A DNA stretch of 64,000 bases from Rhyzopertha dominica (GCA_025024175.1 QCXZ01000001.1:29382942-29446941); one strand, 5' to 3'. Numbered from the stretch's first letter, positions 22,439 to 35,159 are shown. Made by a program: numbers and translations. The notes: a model not told the origin generated them from the sequence alone.

Positions 22439-24856
22439 GATCAAAATTCAAGTGTCAAATCGCAGCAGTCATGTGCAAACATAAGAAATTATAACCTCAC
22501 ATCAACCGTTTCCCGCGTTTTGGCGTGACGACCTAAGAAAACAGGTAGTGCTCAAGGGGAAAGGAGAATCAGAATATTTGAGGCTTGAGGTTCGACGCCT
22601 AAAACGAATGGAACGTCACCAGTTGTTGCCTATAGCAGCTCCTAGCCGATGTGTATAAAGGAAAGCAGCTAATATCGAGTAAAATGTTTTTCAGTGCAAC
22701 ATCGTGATTAAGAATTTACTATCTACAATAAACAAATCAACTTCAATACTTCACATTTTATTTAATTAATAACCGAACGCACATTTCAGTCCCACACGGA
22801 GTGGGTTCAAACGACAAAATTCGAATATGGGTGCACTCATATCAATAAACTCTCATGGACGCTGCAATAAATCACAATCATTAACACATTAAAGCTTATT
22901 AATCGTTACCAACAAATATCAAAATAAAAAAAATAACATTATAAACTAACAGGTCAGCATCAGATTTCACTAATTAGCTCAACTAATTTGTTGAATAACC
23001 TTACCTCGATTAGTAATTTTAAATTAGTTAACTAATTTAATTTTATATTTGTTGATACTGTTTTTCATTGTGATTTATTGTAGTTCATGAGTTTCCACAC
23101 AGCACATGATAACCTATGGATATCTATCAGATAACCACATGATCCATATCATATCTCATCTATGTGATACATCCATTAGATGTGAAATAGATATTCATCA
23201 ATCACATATGCCATATCATCCAAATTGTCATTATTTTGTAAGTTGTACGTAACATGATATACCTAACTACTTTACAATACCAATCATTTGTATTTTAAAG
23301 AATAATAAAATCATGGTGATGTCTACTCCGTTTGATAATGAATGTCTAATGGATATATAAACGTTCTATAAGCTAAACAATCATGGCAAAACCTATTTAT
23401 ATAAATTATTGTACCCTAATCATTTATTGTTATTCTTTAATACTATATGGAGAATTAGTTCATTAAATTTTTTATCCCTAAGTTTGTGTAGGCATAATAT
23501 AATAAATCTAATCCACTTAGTCGGTGTTGCCAAGTGTGGGAAAGCTGATAAGCATATACAAAAGCTGTGTCATAAAAGCAAGCATTATACAATTACTTTT
23601 TCGTATGACAAGTGCTGAATTCGTATATAAATTTCATCTTTAAACTATAATGCCATTTTATTTAATATTATCTACTATTATTTAGACTTAAAGGAATACA
23701 AGTTCACTACCGAGATACTAGTAATTGAGGCATTGGCAACGTCTTGCTCCACGCATCCATCTTGGACCGTCTGTCTCTGTTATGTGAAGTAATAATGTGC
23801 GCCATCGCTATAACCATAAAAATAACTTGTTTGTAATTGTACGATGATCAAATATGGAAAATATGTTTAACGTTACCGGTAAGTATTTCTTCTCTTGTTG
23901 GCGTTTTATGTTTTATCTTAAGCAACATTATTTACCGTCGACATATGGTTTAAATATTCGGTATTTACTGTAAACTTAACCTCACTTTCTTGCAAAACCT
24001 TGTGCTTTGTATATAATAGTGGTATTGCGTGTGAATTTTCCATTGAACGTTGCTGATAATGAAACAAAAGTTGAGAGACCAGTAATTACTGAATATCAAA
24101 TTACTAAATAAAATCCCATGCTTTATGAAGTTAAATAACAATTGTTAACCATTTAAACGTGTAAAGGACAACACTTTTGCCATGAGGATAGCAATTTATT
24201 ATTAGATTTAATGAATAATTCTATCCTGTAATTTTGAACAACCATTTATTATTTAAAAGTTGAAAACTTGAAAATGATTTGGTCTACGTGGATTGACTAA
24301 ATTATTTCATTGGAAATCCATCAGCTACAAGAAAATTAGCATTCAAATAAAAATTTAGAATGTAACAACTGAATTTGCAAGAATAATTTAGAATTGCAAA
24401 ATTTTGTCTATTGTACTGTGTGTTTAAACCATATTAAATGATTAGCTAACAAAGAATTTCATGTAACATGCCCGTATTTTTATCTTATCAATTTATCTTT
24501 TGCAGGACTGATCATCAAAGTTAGTGGCTTCAGTGACCTACATATACATATAAGTGCAATGTTCTTTTTTTAAATTTTGTATTAGAATAGTTTTTACTAA
24601 TAAACATTACAAGTACACGCTATATTTTTTATGCTACTATTAGAAGAGCATTAGATATGAAATACATATCCATCAAGCATCCACAGCTACAGGTTTTAGC
24701 CAACTTCAAGCTGTCCATTAGATGTTAAAAAGCACATTTATTAGATATATATTTGATATCCATAAAGATATGGATATTTACCCGGACATTTGGACTAGTT
24801 TTAGACATATCATGGATATTTCTGGACATCTGATATATGTCATGGATATCCAGAAA
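22439..24856. other. Long AT-rich stretch with ATGGATAT-type repeats
   Basis: No gene is recognised. Two zones (about 23100-23220 and 24650-24850) are rich in short ATCCATAT / ATATGGAT motifs and may be diverged copies of one repeat. The right border of the Harbinger element must lie in the first few hundred bases but was not resolved. A very short possible coding exon is listed separately. Confidence 0.5.
23853..23878 (+). CDS. Possible tiny first coding exon
   Basis: ATGGAAAATATG at 23853 has a favourable context (AAATATGG) and runs 26 bases (MENMFNVT) into a perfect donor GTAAGT. This is only a splice-site-shaped signal. No following exon was found and no product can be named. Confidence 0.15.
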
Positions 24857-26185
24857 TTACGTTTTATAGAAATCCATTAGAGCAGCTTGTTGCTGTGTGG
24901 GTTTATTGATATGAATGCACCCCATATTTGGNTNTTGTCGTTTTAACTTTTCAAAAAACATATCCGCTTGTAGCATTGTCACCGCTGAAGATGGTCCGTT
25001 GGGACAAATGTACGTTCGGTTTCTAATTAAATAAANCTTGAAGTATTGGTGTTTATTTGTATTTTTTTGTAATGAACTTAAATATTTATACATTTGTAGC
25101 TCAAAAATTTTAATAACTTCCTTGATTGCTCTGCTATGTATGGCGTAAATAAGTACCCAAACAGCTGAATGATACTCCAACCGAAATCTGATATATAGTA
25201 AAATATAGTATTCTCAAAGCAGCTTCGTTACTAAATTCATGACAAATGCGTATTAAAAAGCCCAAAGTTTTCAAGCAGATACTGGAAATGTTGGCGATAT
25301 GGTTAGCAAACGATAGTGATAATTCATAAAGCACACCAGGATCTCTATGTATGTTTAGAGCAGCGAATAAGACTGAGTCGGAAGTGTAATTAAAATGAGT
25401 CATGTTAAGTTTACGAGTGAAGGTCGTAATATTACATTTAGATATGTTTAATGATAGATCATTGTATTTACACCACTCTGATAATGTGTTAAGATCGTTG
25501 TGAATTTTAACAGTCGTTTGCAGTTCTTATAATTGTAAAGATTTTAACGTCATCATCGTATAATAAGCTGCAACAGTGCAGTTTTGTGGAAAGGGTGTTA
25601 GTGAACCGCAAAAGTAGCAGTGGTTCCAGATTAGACCCCTGAGGAACCCCGGACCTAGCTTCAAAGAACGACGATTCAAAACCATTATAGGTGACCTAAC
25701 ATTTCCGAGATACAAAGCAAATAGCGTTATAAGTTTTGTAGAACAACCGTATCTTTTAAGTTTATTAATTAATACAACATGATTTATTTTATCGAATGCT
25801 TTCGAGAAAACGGTGAATATGGTGTATACGGGGTCTCCATGGTTTAAGGGTTCGACAAGTAGGTACTGGGTAAAGTAAATTAAATTCGCGGAGGTCGATG
25901 TACCCTTAAAGAATCCATGTAAAAAATGTAAATGGAAATTTGCATATTGGATAAACAGAATTAAATAAGCACATTTCGAAGACTAGAAAAAAGACCAATC
26001 AGTGCCCAAGAGTGCGTTGTAAAGACCAGGAAAGTTAGCTTGATGAAAATTGTAGCGTCTGCTTTGAGTATTTGTGAACTTGTTGGGGGGTGACGGAGGC
26101 TGTGTGGCAAGCGCAAACACCAAGCTAAGATAGTGTTGATCTTCTGTAAGTAACAGAGTGTCATCCAAGTTACAACACATAGTTT
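24857..26185 (-). pseudogene. Jockey/CR1-like LINE, endonuclease end and reverse transcriptase
   Basis: Reading the minus strand from 26185, SRRYNFHQANFPGLYNALL is the linker after the endonuclease. It is followed, after a deletion, by FTVFSKAFDKINHVVLINKL (RT fingers, first Asp region), SGVPQGSNLEPLLF, and LLYDDDVKIF at ~25555 in place of the usual YADD. Then come LSEWCKYNDLSLNISKC and the thumb (SFANHIANISSICLKTLGF...EVIKIFELQMYKYL). Several frame changes and the Ala-to-Asp change in the catalytic box make it inactive. Confidence 0.85.
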
Positions 26186-26469
26186 AGTACATATAATTAA
26201 TTGCTAAAACTTGCGACATTGAAGTTTCCTAACAGTGAAACATTACTTAAGAGTAATTTTTATAAGATTGCATTTGGAGAGAGATATACGAGTACTTATA
26301 AACAAAGAACAAAGTTATTATTAATTAATTATAATCTTATAAAAGGTTATTAATGAGTACGCAAGGTTAATAGTTTAAAAGTCACTCTGTATAGGATTAA
26401 TTGTAATTTATTAATTAACTAACAAACCTGCCTAAAGCACAGAACAAAAGGTACTTTTTTACAATATAG

Positions 26470-26868
26470 TACAGTATAGTATAGCGCCATCCGTAGACCG
26501 GAGTTGCAGGCGTGTAGATGCTGTTTAGTAGGACACTGCAATTAGTGATCCTAGCGATTGATAGATAGCAGGGAATGTCGATACCCTCCAGAGAACCTTC
26601 GCGAAGCTTCGATAGCGTCTGGAAGGTGGAAGNNGGGGGTATAAATAGCCCGACGGAGAGAGCACGGGCAGTTCTGAATTCGAATAGCGGTTATCAAGCG
26701 AGCGACAGGTTTAGTGAAGCAGGTGTTTTTAGTGCTAATGTGTACAATATAGTGATTTAGTGGAATAGTAGTGTTCAAGCAGTAGTGTTTTGAACCAGTT
26801 ATGTTTGTCTTTTAAATAAAAGGTGTTAAGTCAGAAATTCGCAGTTTTCTAACCTCGTATTCGTAACA
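26470..26868 (+). mobile_element. Solo LTR, family member 1
   Basis: About 400 bp related along its whole length to 46852-47252 (shared AGTAGGACACTGCA, GATCCTAGCGA, CCTTCGCGA, GCAGGTGTTTTTAGT and GTTAAGTCAGAAAT). It carries a TATA box (26640-26647) and AATAAA before a 3' end TTCGTAACA, the layout of an LTR promoter and poly(A) region. The left end is degraded (TAGTATAGCGCCAT in place of TGTTGCGG...CAGCGCCAT). Confidence 0.75.
26640..26647 (+). promoter_or_regulatory. TATA box of solo LTR 1
   Basis: TATAAATA in a GC-rich setting at the place expected for the U3 promoter of an LTR. The second copy has diverged here. Confidence 0.5.
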
Positions 26869-29390
26869 GTCCGATATCTTGTAAACATTTAGGATGGCAT
26901 AATTTTATAACACATTTTTCATATTCCGTAACATACTAGATGCGTACATATTATCGTTATACTGCTTTGAGGGTATAATGTTCCCGCGTTATACACCTTG
27001 CAACCCTACTCATAATTCTAAAGTATCCAATTTCCTACCACCCAACGTTTAATCAGCACCCCCAGTAATTTATTATAATAATGAAAACACATTATCGTAC
27101 CAACCGTTCCGGTAATTCGAGTCACGATGCGCACCCGTAAACAAATTGCATCAATCAGTAATGCACGATTTAGTTAACGTCGTAAACTAACTGCAAATAA
27201 ATCGATGGGGAACAAAAGAAAATCATAAGCATTACGGTAATGCCTAAGTCGGGTGTTGCGTGTCTCTGCGACCACCTAACTCACGCTATACCGCATTTCA
27301 ACAGTTCGAAACACAGACGTGTGCAGTTTGGTATGCAAATATAAATTGCACTCTGTAGGCAGCAAGGTTAAATGAATCGAACAAATTCTTATCAGGATTG
27401 AGGGAGTCATCAACATTTATGAAATGATAACAACTAAAGATAATGTGAGTCAATTCTCGATTAGTATCGAACTCTATGGACAGAAGAAATCTCTGTCTAC
27501 CAGTTTTATGCAAATCGATGTATCCGACGTTGTTGTCTGGGTAACCAACGAAAACACTGTTACGGACTGGAATATTAAAAAAAAACAATCACAATATTGC
27601 ATCCATAGATTTGGATACATAAATTAATACATTTACTATTTTCAGAGATCGTTTTGGGCAAGAAAAATTATCAATTTTTTATCTATGTCATGATTTGCAA
27701 TGATATCATTACAACACTCGGTGGTACAATGTAGTCACGAACTTATGCAGTTCAATAGTTGACAGTACTTTACATTATTTCATGTAATATTTACTTGTTT
27801 ACATTGTTTTATAGACACACTAGCGTATCGTATCAGTAATAAGAATTATAAGTACATTAATAAAGATAAGACATTTACTAAAGAGGATCAATAGCTGCGC
27901 GGCTTCAGTACTAACACAACAAAGTAATTGTCATATTGGAAGTTAATATTTCAACCGTTATGCTTATTAAGAACATTTTTATTTGAAATGCGGTACACTG
28001 GGAACTAATAACTATTTGACTTGTAAAAAGTACTATGTATGCGAAATGGACAAAAAATGCTAACTTTTATAATAGCAGCACCCACAGCCACACAATCGTT
28101 TGCTTTTGCCGGTTTTTTTGCATTTGGTTAATAATTACTATATTTGCTTCTTCAAGTATTGTATAAATACGAAGGTATCTACAAGTTGCTATAAAATATA
28201 ACAATTTATTTAAGAAATTAAAGACAGCATCTATAATGGTATAGGGAAATTTTAACGCACTTAACTAACAACAGCAGTAAGAGGTTTGCTTTTGGCGAAT
28301 GAAACATTAAAAAACAGTATATAAAGGGAACGAATAAAAAATAATTATTATAATAATATCGTTTTGCAATACTCGTAGAAAGTACTAACACTATAATAAT
28401 ATTTCTATATGATTTTTGGTTGAATGCTTGAAGTTAGGAAAAACAAGAGCTGTTGTCTAACAATCCCACAGACAAGTAAGTATATTGCATATTTNGTAGT
28501 GCATAAAACAAGATTTGCTGATTATAATTCTATGGTAGTCGAAAGTAGATTACAGAATGTTTATAAAAAGTATTCACTCAAATTAATAAAACGGACAGTA
28601 ATAGCTGAAAGAACTTAATAGCTTAAAGGGGTTAACTTCTGTGCTGTGTTGCCTGCATTAGGACTATAGGCGGTCTGAAGAGGTCTAATAGATCGAAACA
28701 GCTGACTAAGGATTGTTCTCAAGTAAACAATACAACACATTCATTCGTTATTTAAATTAAATGTGCTTGAGACGAATTAATAAAATCACATTTATTTCTT
28801 TTTGAAAAATCAACCAGTTGTAAGAGAGTGCGGGTTATATGCGCTCGTAAGGCAAATTTGCTGCCGGGACGAAATCGTTACAGTTAATGCATCTGAAATA
28901 TATTCTAATATAAGCGTAACAGTGTAATTTAATTGTGTAAGATAAGATACGGCTTGACTTGTTGGGTATTCCCCAACTCCATGGGATAATTGTGCGTCGG
29001 TGGTGGGGAATTATGCGCATACGTGTGGTAGCTATAAATTTCAGGCTAAGCATCAACACGAATTGAACTAAGAACATATTTTATTCATCCAATTCATCGT
29101 CAGCACGCAGATTGCTGTTCCAATTGTGATTCATTCCGTGTTTCTAATATCACTATGTTAGACTTCATTATTTTCGGAATTAGTCAGTCTTTCTAATGAC
29201 TACAATTGGGTATTTGCCATCTATTTATATTTTATTAAATTGCGTATTAATAGGTAGCGTCTAATACACCAAACAGCTGTGACAGCTTATAAAATGGAAA
29301 AAATTGATCGTAAGGTATATTTTTAATGTTAAAAACGTATCAAAACGTGAATATTTAAAGTGACCGCCAAAACGGGAACATATTGGCAGT
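26869..29390. other. AT-rich stretch, no gene seen
   Basis: No coding or transposon signature was recognised. Short open frames here have no family resemblance and ordinary AT-rich composition. Confidence 0.5.
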
Positions 29391-29398
29391 GACTTCAG

Positions 29399-30360
29399 CA
29401 GTGGCGGTTTCTCTTAAGGGCGCAAGGGCGCGCGCCCTCCCTGACAACCATAAAATATTTAAAATATAACTATTAATATGTCTATCTAATTTTGTCGTAT
29501 TATTTACCGCCATATCCTTAGCGAAAGCACGCACAATAACTAATAACACAATATTAAAATGACTCGCCACGCCAGGTTGCACGTACGTACACTCGCCGCA
29601 CCAGTATGCACGTACGGTAGATACTTTACCGGGGCCCCGCGTCTTAAATGCGCCCAGTAATAATACATTTCTTACGGGACGTTGCCATGACAACCATGAC
29701 AACAAAATTTTTCGTACGTAATAATACCCACAAGATTTGTCCCGCGCTGGGCGCCAGCATTTTGCGCCGCGGACTCGATTCGGAATAGGCATGGAGCAGT
29801 TCGTTAATCGTCGTAAATGTCTTCGTGCTCGTGTTGTGACGGTGATTTGTAAAGTTGTCGTTGCTTCGTGCAAGGGAAAACGTTGTTTGTGCTTTGTGGC
29901 CAAAAATGAATTTAATTAGCGAACTTATTAAAAGTAATTTTCATACGTTGACTTTAGAAGATAAAATTAAAATCAAGAAATTAGGCAGGCCGTTACCTGA
30001 CTTGGTTCTAGCTCAAGTAAACAAACGCAATGCAGAAAATAGAACCATGAAGGACAGAAGGATGGACTGTAATTTTAAAAAACCGTAGGTAATATATTTT
30101 TTTAAATTTAACAATTTGGTGCATTTATTTTTCAAGAAATAAAAAAGTTTTGTTTGATGTTGCCATTATTAAGTAGGTTTAAAAAAAAGTTATTTTTTGT
30201 TGCTTATGCCGAATTTTTGTAAGAAATAATAAAGTTTTGTTTAATATTGACATTATTAAGTATTGTTATTTTATGTTTAAAAAGAAGAGATTTTATTACT
30301 ATTGTTATTGCTACTGTTACTTATGCGCCCCCCCTCTTGAAAATTCAGGAGCCGCCACTG
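29399..30360. mobile_element. hAT transposon derivative (962 bp) with exact 8-bp target duplication
   Basis: The ends are CAGTGGCGG and CCGCCACTG. Both sides are flanked by the same 8 bases GACTTCAG (29391-29398 and 30361-30368), the target-duplication length of hAT elements. The interior starts GC-rich and ends with a ~40-bp imperfect direct repeat (AAGTTTTGTTT...TTATTAAGTA twice, ~30150 and ~30235). It keeps only the first coding piece of a ZMYM1/TTF-type hAT transposase, so it is a deletion derivative that would need a partner element to move. Confidence 0.93.
29906..30088 (+). pseudogene. N-terminal fragment of a TTF/ZMYM1-type hAT transposase
   Basis: From ATG 29906 the frame reads MNLISELIKSNFHTLTLEDK and IKIKKLGRPLPDL, resembling the start of hAT transposases carrying a TTF-type zinc finger (the usual ..EEKxxIKxLGRPxPDL box). 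The frame stops at TAG 30086, before any zinc finger, dimerisation or catalytic part. It sits wholly inside the 8-bp-flanked element. Identification is from one motif, so moderately sure. Confidence 0.6.
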
Positions 30361-30565
30361 GACTTCAGGTGTCTTGTAAATGGCCACTTGTTTACATTTA
30401 GGGTCTGCGTGTCAATTCATCAGTTTGTTGTTCGAGTTCATTTTATGACAAGTGAATAAAAATACGCCAAGAATAACTGAAGTACTTATGAGCTATGACT
30501 TCTAAAGACTTCGTTAGGGCGTCTTCGAATAATCTCCCGACCGTAGACATGTTCCTGGTTATGAA

Positions 30566-30760
30566 TCAAAAATGTACCCTAAACTTGACATTTATTTTAG
30601 AGGTCAGATTAAATATAAATTGCTGTTTATTTTCGGGGGCACTTCCAACTCGTTTTCGGTCTGGCTGACAGTCGAATATATGGGGAACAACGTCTTTCTT
30701 CTTTATAACATTTCCCCCTATCAACTTAAAACGGATATAATTTTCCATATCCACTTCCAG
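30566..30760 (-). CDS. THAP-domain protein, second exon
   Basis: On the minus strand the exon begins after a TTTTGTTATAG acceptor and continues the THAP domain directly (LEVDMENYIRFKLIGG, then KKKDVVPHIFDCQPDRKR). The DVVPHIF box is the AVP-like end of the domain. About 25 less conserved residues follow before a stop at 30566, possibly read-through into the next intron. THAP proteins bind specific DNA sequences. This one may be a domesticated gene or part of a THAP transposon. The phase with the exon on the right is exact (0/0). Confidence 0.65.
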   Translation of the reverse strand: MEVDMENYIRFKLIGGNVIKKKDVVPHIFDCQPDRKRVGSAPENKQQFIFNLTSKINVKFRVHF

Positions 30761-30823
30761 CTATAACAAAACGGAAACTGAATGGTAAACACATATAACC
30801 TTAAAAAGAATAATAAAACTTAC

Positions 30824-31069
30824 ATTAAAATGATCTTCACAACAGAAAAACATCTGCGATTTCGGCATATCACGCCTAGCGGCCTTAAACCACTTTTTCT
30901 TACGTTGATAATCTCGAGGGACGGTTACGAAAATTTTGTTATCGGTACTCACTGATATTCTCTTGCTGCCAGGTGCAAAACATTTGTTTTTTTTATACAT
31001 ATTAGGTGCTAGTAAAACTACGCAACTTTTTGGTGCGATCTCACACTGTCCTTTCAATAAACACCACAA
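30824..31069 (-). CDS. THAP-domain protein, first exon
   Basis: The minus-strand frame from ATG 31069 ends with IFVTVPRDYQRKKKWFKAAR and SQMFFCCEDHFN, then a perfect GTAAGT donor. The FxVPxD, W and CxxHF residues of a THAP domain are present. The leading part has Cys residues (CEIAPKSCVV) that could supply the first pair, though spacing is unusual, and the true start could be elsewhere. No stop or frame change interrupts the two exons, unlike other THAP remnants in this window. Confidence 0.65.
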
Positions 31070-31249
31070 AAAAGCTTTTCCAATACAAGAACGATACTAC
31101 ACCATATACAACACGCTCGTCGCAAATGTTTACGGGACACTTGACGTCACGAGTTAAATGACCTTGGATTGAAACGTTTTGGCGGCGACTCGTAAGATTC
31201 GAATTTCAGACCTGTAATTCTCTACCTACAAATATTTTTTAACATGGTG

Positions 31250-32700
31250 TAATGAATGGCAGTTAGGTGGCTTTGTTATCATGTCAGTGTAATGCTGACA
31301 GATGGCATTGACATCTAAATTTCTAGTTACATCATTATACGTAATTTTCAATATATTCTATAATGGCAAGTCGCAAGTTGGTAGGATACCAAGTATTTTT
31401 CAGCATCTTGCCTTTTTGTATGTTCGAGGCTACGAATAGAAAGCAGCTGATTCAGTTACGTGGAGGGTAATTGTGTGCACCTGACAGCGCAGCCGTGCCG
31501 CATATCCTTACCCCAAAGTTGTGCGCACAATTACCACAAAGTAACTTTAATATTTAAAAAACAAGCACAACTCACAAACAGTTTCGATGCTATTGCGGAT
31601 TTTTGCCTGATATACTGCGGAATACCAGGATAGATACGGTTCTGCATGAAAGATCATGATAAAATAAACGTGGCTGCTTATCTCTTTAGTTGCTTGGGAC
31701 AACAAATTACTGCACTTCAGCGAAAGTTGCTAAGTGATATTACTTAATTCATTGTTTGTCATAGCAATACTTTTGTTCAGATATGAAAATATCATTTTGC
31801 ATAAAACAGTACTTTCAAGAATGAAATAGGCCACAAATAAAACAAAAAACAACTTTATTTACAGCCAATAATAAACTGGTAATATATGAGAATAAAAACA
31901 ATAACAACATAGTTATCATCAGTTTTCGAAATTTCCAGCAAGATGTGGTATATTTAGCAGTATATTTATTAAACTACAGAACTCGGAACGTTTCATGTTT
32001 CTTGTGAATGCACAACCGTTCAACTCATACAAATAATAAGCCGACAATAAAACGTTTTGTCCGTTATAAATCAATGTCTTACCTTAAAATTTAAGACAGC
32101 ACCACAGTCGCTACAAATTCAAAAATTCAAATGAGGCAGTCCCTCTCGCAGATTGAAACCCTCATAACTTTTACGATTTCGCGGTTTCACTTAAATAAAC
32201 GTGATTATGTGTATAATAAACTGGCTTGCAAATGCATGTTAAAATTTTTATTTTTCAGCTATCTTCTAGCTTAACGCATTCAAAAGTTAACAGTAATTTG
32301 TACAAAAATAAGCTAGTTCAATTTCCGCTACCAATATATATTTTACATTTTTTGTTGCCTTAGATAAATTGATGAAAGGAAAAATACCATTAAAGAATCT
32401 CAATATTTAATGGATCTTTAATTAAAATGAAAAAAAAAGAATTAAACTTTAGTTATATTACGATTATATTATATTATGTCTATTTATAGATAGTATTATT
32501 TTTAGGTACGTAATAGCTAGAAAACCAGCGATTACTGTTTCAAATATTTCATAATCTTGTTCAATAGTGAAAAAATGTTGAAACTGTCAAATTTCTCTTA
32601 CTAACCAAAAAACACTTGTTTAAAAACTATTACATAAACTAGTAGAAAAATAACATTATTACCTCTATGTATAATTAATGATTATAAGATTATTTAAATG
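31250..32700. other. AT-rich stretch with one hairpin
   Basis: No gene seen. A short inverted repeat, GGTAATTGTGTGCAC with its partner GTGCGCACAATTACC, lies near 31467-31537 around a GC-rich loop. Confidence 0.5.
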
Positions 32701-32704
32701 GGTA

Positions 32705-32790
32705 TTGCTAGCTTTGACTGGGAATTGAACCGGCACCTTTTGATTGCTGGTCAAACGTGCTAACCACCACACAATCTAGCGCTTTTGTAT
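32705..32790 (-). repeat. tRNA-derived SINE, copy a
   Basis: On the minus strand there is an A-box-like TGTGGTGGTTAGCACG and a B-box-like GGTTCAATTCC, followed by GTCAAAGCTAGCAATACCC and CATTTAAATAATCTTATAAT. The same body follows the + strand copy near 35300, which defines a SINE family. Confidence 0.65.
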
Positions 32791-32808
32791 ACACACATGT
32801 AAATAATA

Positions 32809-35078
32809 CCGGGTGATTTTTTGAAAACTTCACACCTTAAATAACTTTAAATAGAGGAAAAATTTAAAATTTTGCAAAAACAGGTAAACTTTTGTTTGCA
32901 GGGGGACAACTTTTGAGATAAGTTTTTAATGGATAGCGCTTACCCTCTTAGTGGGGTAGATACCCCTTCAAAAATTTTAAATGAAACTACCCATTTTACG
33001 ATACATCATTTAAAAGCTTATTACACAAGGAGTCTTGCCATGTAATTAGTTTTACTTTTTTTTAGCCATTGACGGGGTTGTGAGTCAAAAAGTGCATTGT
33101 AGCAAGTGGCTTATAAAATGGAATATTTTGGACTTTTTTAACAAAATTTATTGTTTTGCAGTTACAATAAAAGTTGTCCTTACTTAAGCCTAAAAAACTT
33201 GTTAAAAAATAATTGTTACACCTAAGCAAAATGCCAAAAATACTTAAAATTTTCTTTCGACATTACTTGATATTGCAACTCGACAGTTATACTGAATTGG
33301 CTAAATAATTATCTACTTTGTGTTTACAATTTTTTGTTTCAACTTTTTGGCTACTTCTTTGGCACGACCATCTTTTTGTTCACATTCCTTTTCATAAATC
33401 GCGTGAAATTTTAAAGTGAGAGTCCAAGTGATAATGGTTCAACTGCCGAAAGGATAGAAATAATTTTTATTTACGGTGCTGAGCATAGCTGTGCTCGTGC
33501 GTCAGCAAGGGTGTTTAACGAACGGCACCCCGATAAAAATGTTGACGCTAGGTACATCTCGATCTCGTGCAGAAATTTCAAGACACTGAATCTGTAGTAA
33601 ACAAACAAAGGGCAGGGAATAGAGTCGTTGATGAAATGGCCCAACTTGAAGTACTTGGTCATTTTGCAATGGATCCAACTAGCTCTTTGCGTAACATTTC
33701 TACAGCCACTGGACTTTATTCATCTGCAAGGAAAGTTACAAAACTGCACAAATTCCATCCCTATAAGATGTAAACTCTCCAGGAACTCGGCGAAGATGAC
33801 TTCGATAGAAGACTGCAATTTTGCGAAATTATGACAGAAAAGATTATAGTAAATCCAAATCTAATATAAAATATCTGCTTCAGTGATGAATGCAATCTTT
33901 TTTTGAACGGCTCTGTAAATAAACAACGTCAGGTACTGGAGTGACGAAAATCCTTATATTTTTCGAGGTCATACACAAGTTCCTCAGAAACTGAACGTCT
34001 GGGCTGGAATACTTGGCAACGCAATTGTAGGTCCAATTTTCATTGATGGGACGCTAAATGGGGGAATGTATTTAGAATTACTTGATAACGTTATTGATCC
34101 TTTAATCACAGAGCAATTAGAAAACCAACGTGACCCTAAAGGAAATCCAATGTTGGATGAATACGAATTGTTTTACCAACATGATGGAGCCCCACCGCAT
34201 TACGCCATTAATGTGCGAAATTGGTTAAATCATAGATTTCCTCTTCACTGGATTGGTAGGCGTGGAACAATTGAATGGCCGCCACGATCACCCGATTTGA
34301 CTGCTTTAGATTTCTCTTTCTATGGGGTCATTAAAATCTGTGGTTTACAAAACACAACCTACTAGCCTGGACGATCTGCGAGAAAGAATGAGTGCAGGAG
34401 GATTCCACCTGAAACTTTCCGAAAAGTGCAGCAGGAGTTCGAGAACCGTCTGTATTATTGTATGGAAAGAGGTGGTGCACATTTTGAGAATCTATTGTAA
34501 GGTTTGAATTTCTATGGTTTTGTTCACACTGGTTTTGGAGTTACAAATAAATAATTTTTCTTTTTCGTGAACATGGACTTTCAAAAAAATTACATGATAA
34601 ATACTTTAATGTTAATAATAATGTTAAAAGAAAATTTTCAGTATTCTGGGAGTTTTTTTTAAGTGTCATATTTTTTACAAGTTTGTTTAAATTTTGGGTT
34701 TTCGTAAGGACAAATTTTATTTCCGCTCTAAAATAAAATACATTTTGTTGAAAATATTCAATTTAATAAGCAACCTGTTTCGTAGGCACTATTTCTATTA
34801 CTATTACTTATTATTATTAATAAGTTAAACGTGGTAAAACTAATTACATGGCCAGACTCTGTGAAATAAGCTTTCAAATGATGTATCACAAGATGGATAG
34901 TTCCATTTAAAATTTTTAAAGGGGTGTCTACCCTGCTCAGAGAGTAAGCGCTATCCATTAAAAACTTATCTCAAAAGTTGTCCCCCTGCAAACAAAAGTT
35001 TACCTGTTTTTGCAAATTTTTAAATTTTTGCTATATTTAAAGTTATTTAAGGTGTGAAGTTTTCAAAAAATCACCCTG
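32809..35078 (+). mobile_element. Mariner-like transposon with ~250-bp terminal inverted repeats
   Basis: The element is flanked by TA (32807-32808 and 35079-35080). Its ends are GGGTGATTTTTTGAAAACTT and its complement. The inverted match extends about 250 bp on each side (to ~33055 and from ~34830), past the AATGGATAGCGCTTAC and CATGTAATTAGTTTTAC segments. It encloses one decayed transposase. Length about 2.27 kb. Inverted repeats this long are unusual for mariners. Two diverged pieces of the same end occur near 38440-38590 and 40125-40190. Confidence 0.9.
33474..34500 (+). pseudogene. Mariner-superfamily (IS630/Tc1-type) transposase
   Basis: The N-terminal helix-turn-helix part is at 33480-33780 ([35 protein letters not shown]). 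The catalytic part follows: ICFSDECNLFLNGSVNKQ with the first Asp (~33880), VWAGILGNAIVGPIFIDG, YQHDGAPPHYAINVRNWL with the second Asp (~34180), and EWPPRSPDLTALDFSFYG with the third acidic residue (~34290). By my count 36 residues separate the second and third catalytic positions. The end (SLDDLRERM...) continues in a shifted frame. In-frame stops near 33770 and 33866, plus shifts near 33930 and 34330, inactivate it. Confidence 0.9.
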
Positions 35079-35159
35079 TATAATATATAATAATAACTTT
35101 GATATGTAATTAGCTACTGATCGCCAGAATCTGGCCACCCTAGCAGAAATAACGAGCGA

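Noticed and set aside
15700..22700. Terminal inverted repeats of the Harbinger element
   Set aside because: I compared the GC-richer stretches near 15730-15860 and 22490-22640 in both senses. A shared GACCTAAG is in direct, not inverted, orientation, so no end could be assigned.
29355..29903. 182-codon open frame on the minus strand, the longest unexplained frame in the window outside known elements
   Set aside because: It runs across the end of the hAT derivative into its flank, antisense to the transposase fragment, in a GC-rich patch. It has no family resemblance and starts in the element, so it is a chance frame.
32709..32786. Possible functional tRNA gene
   Set aside because: A and B boxes are present but the acceptor and anticodon stems do not pair, and the same body sequence follows the other copies, so it is a SINE.
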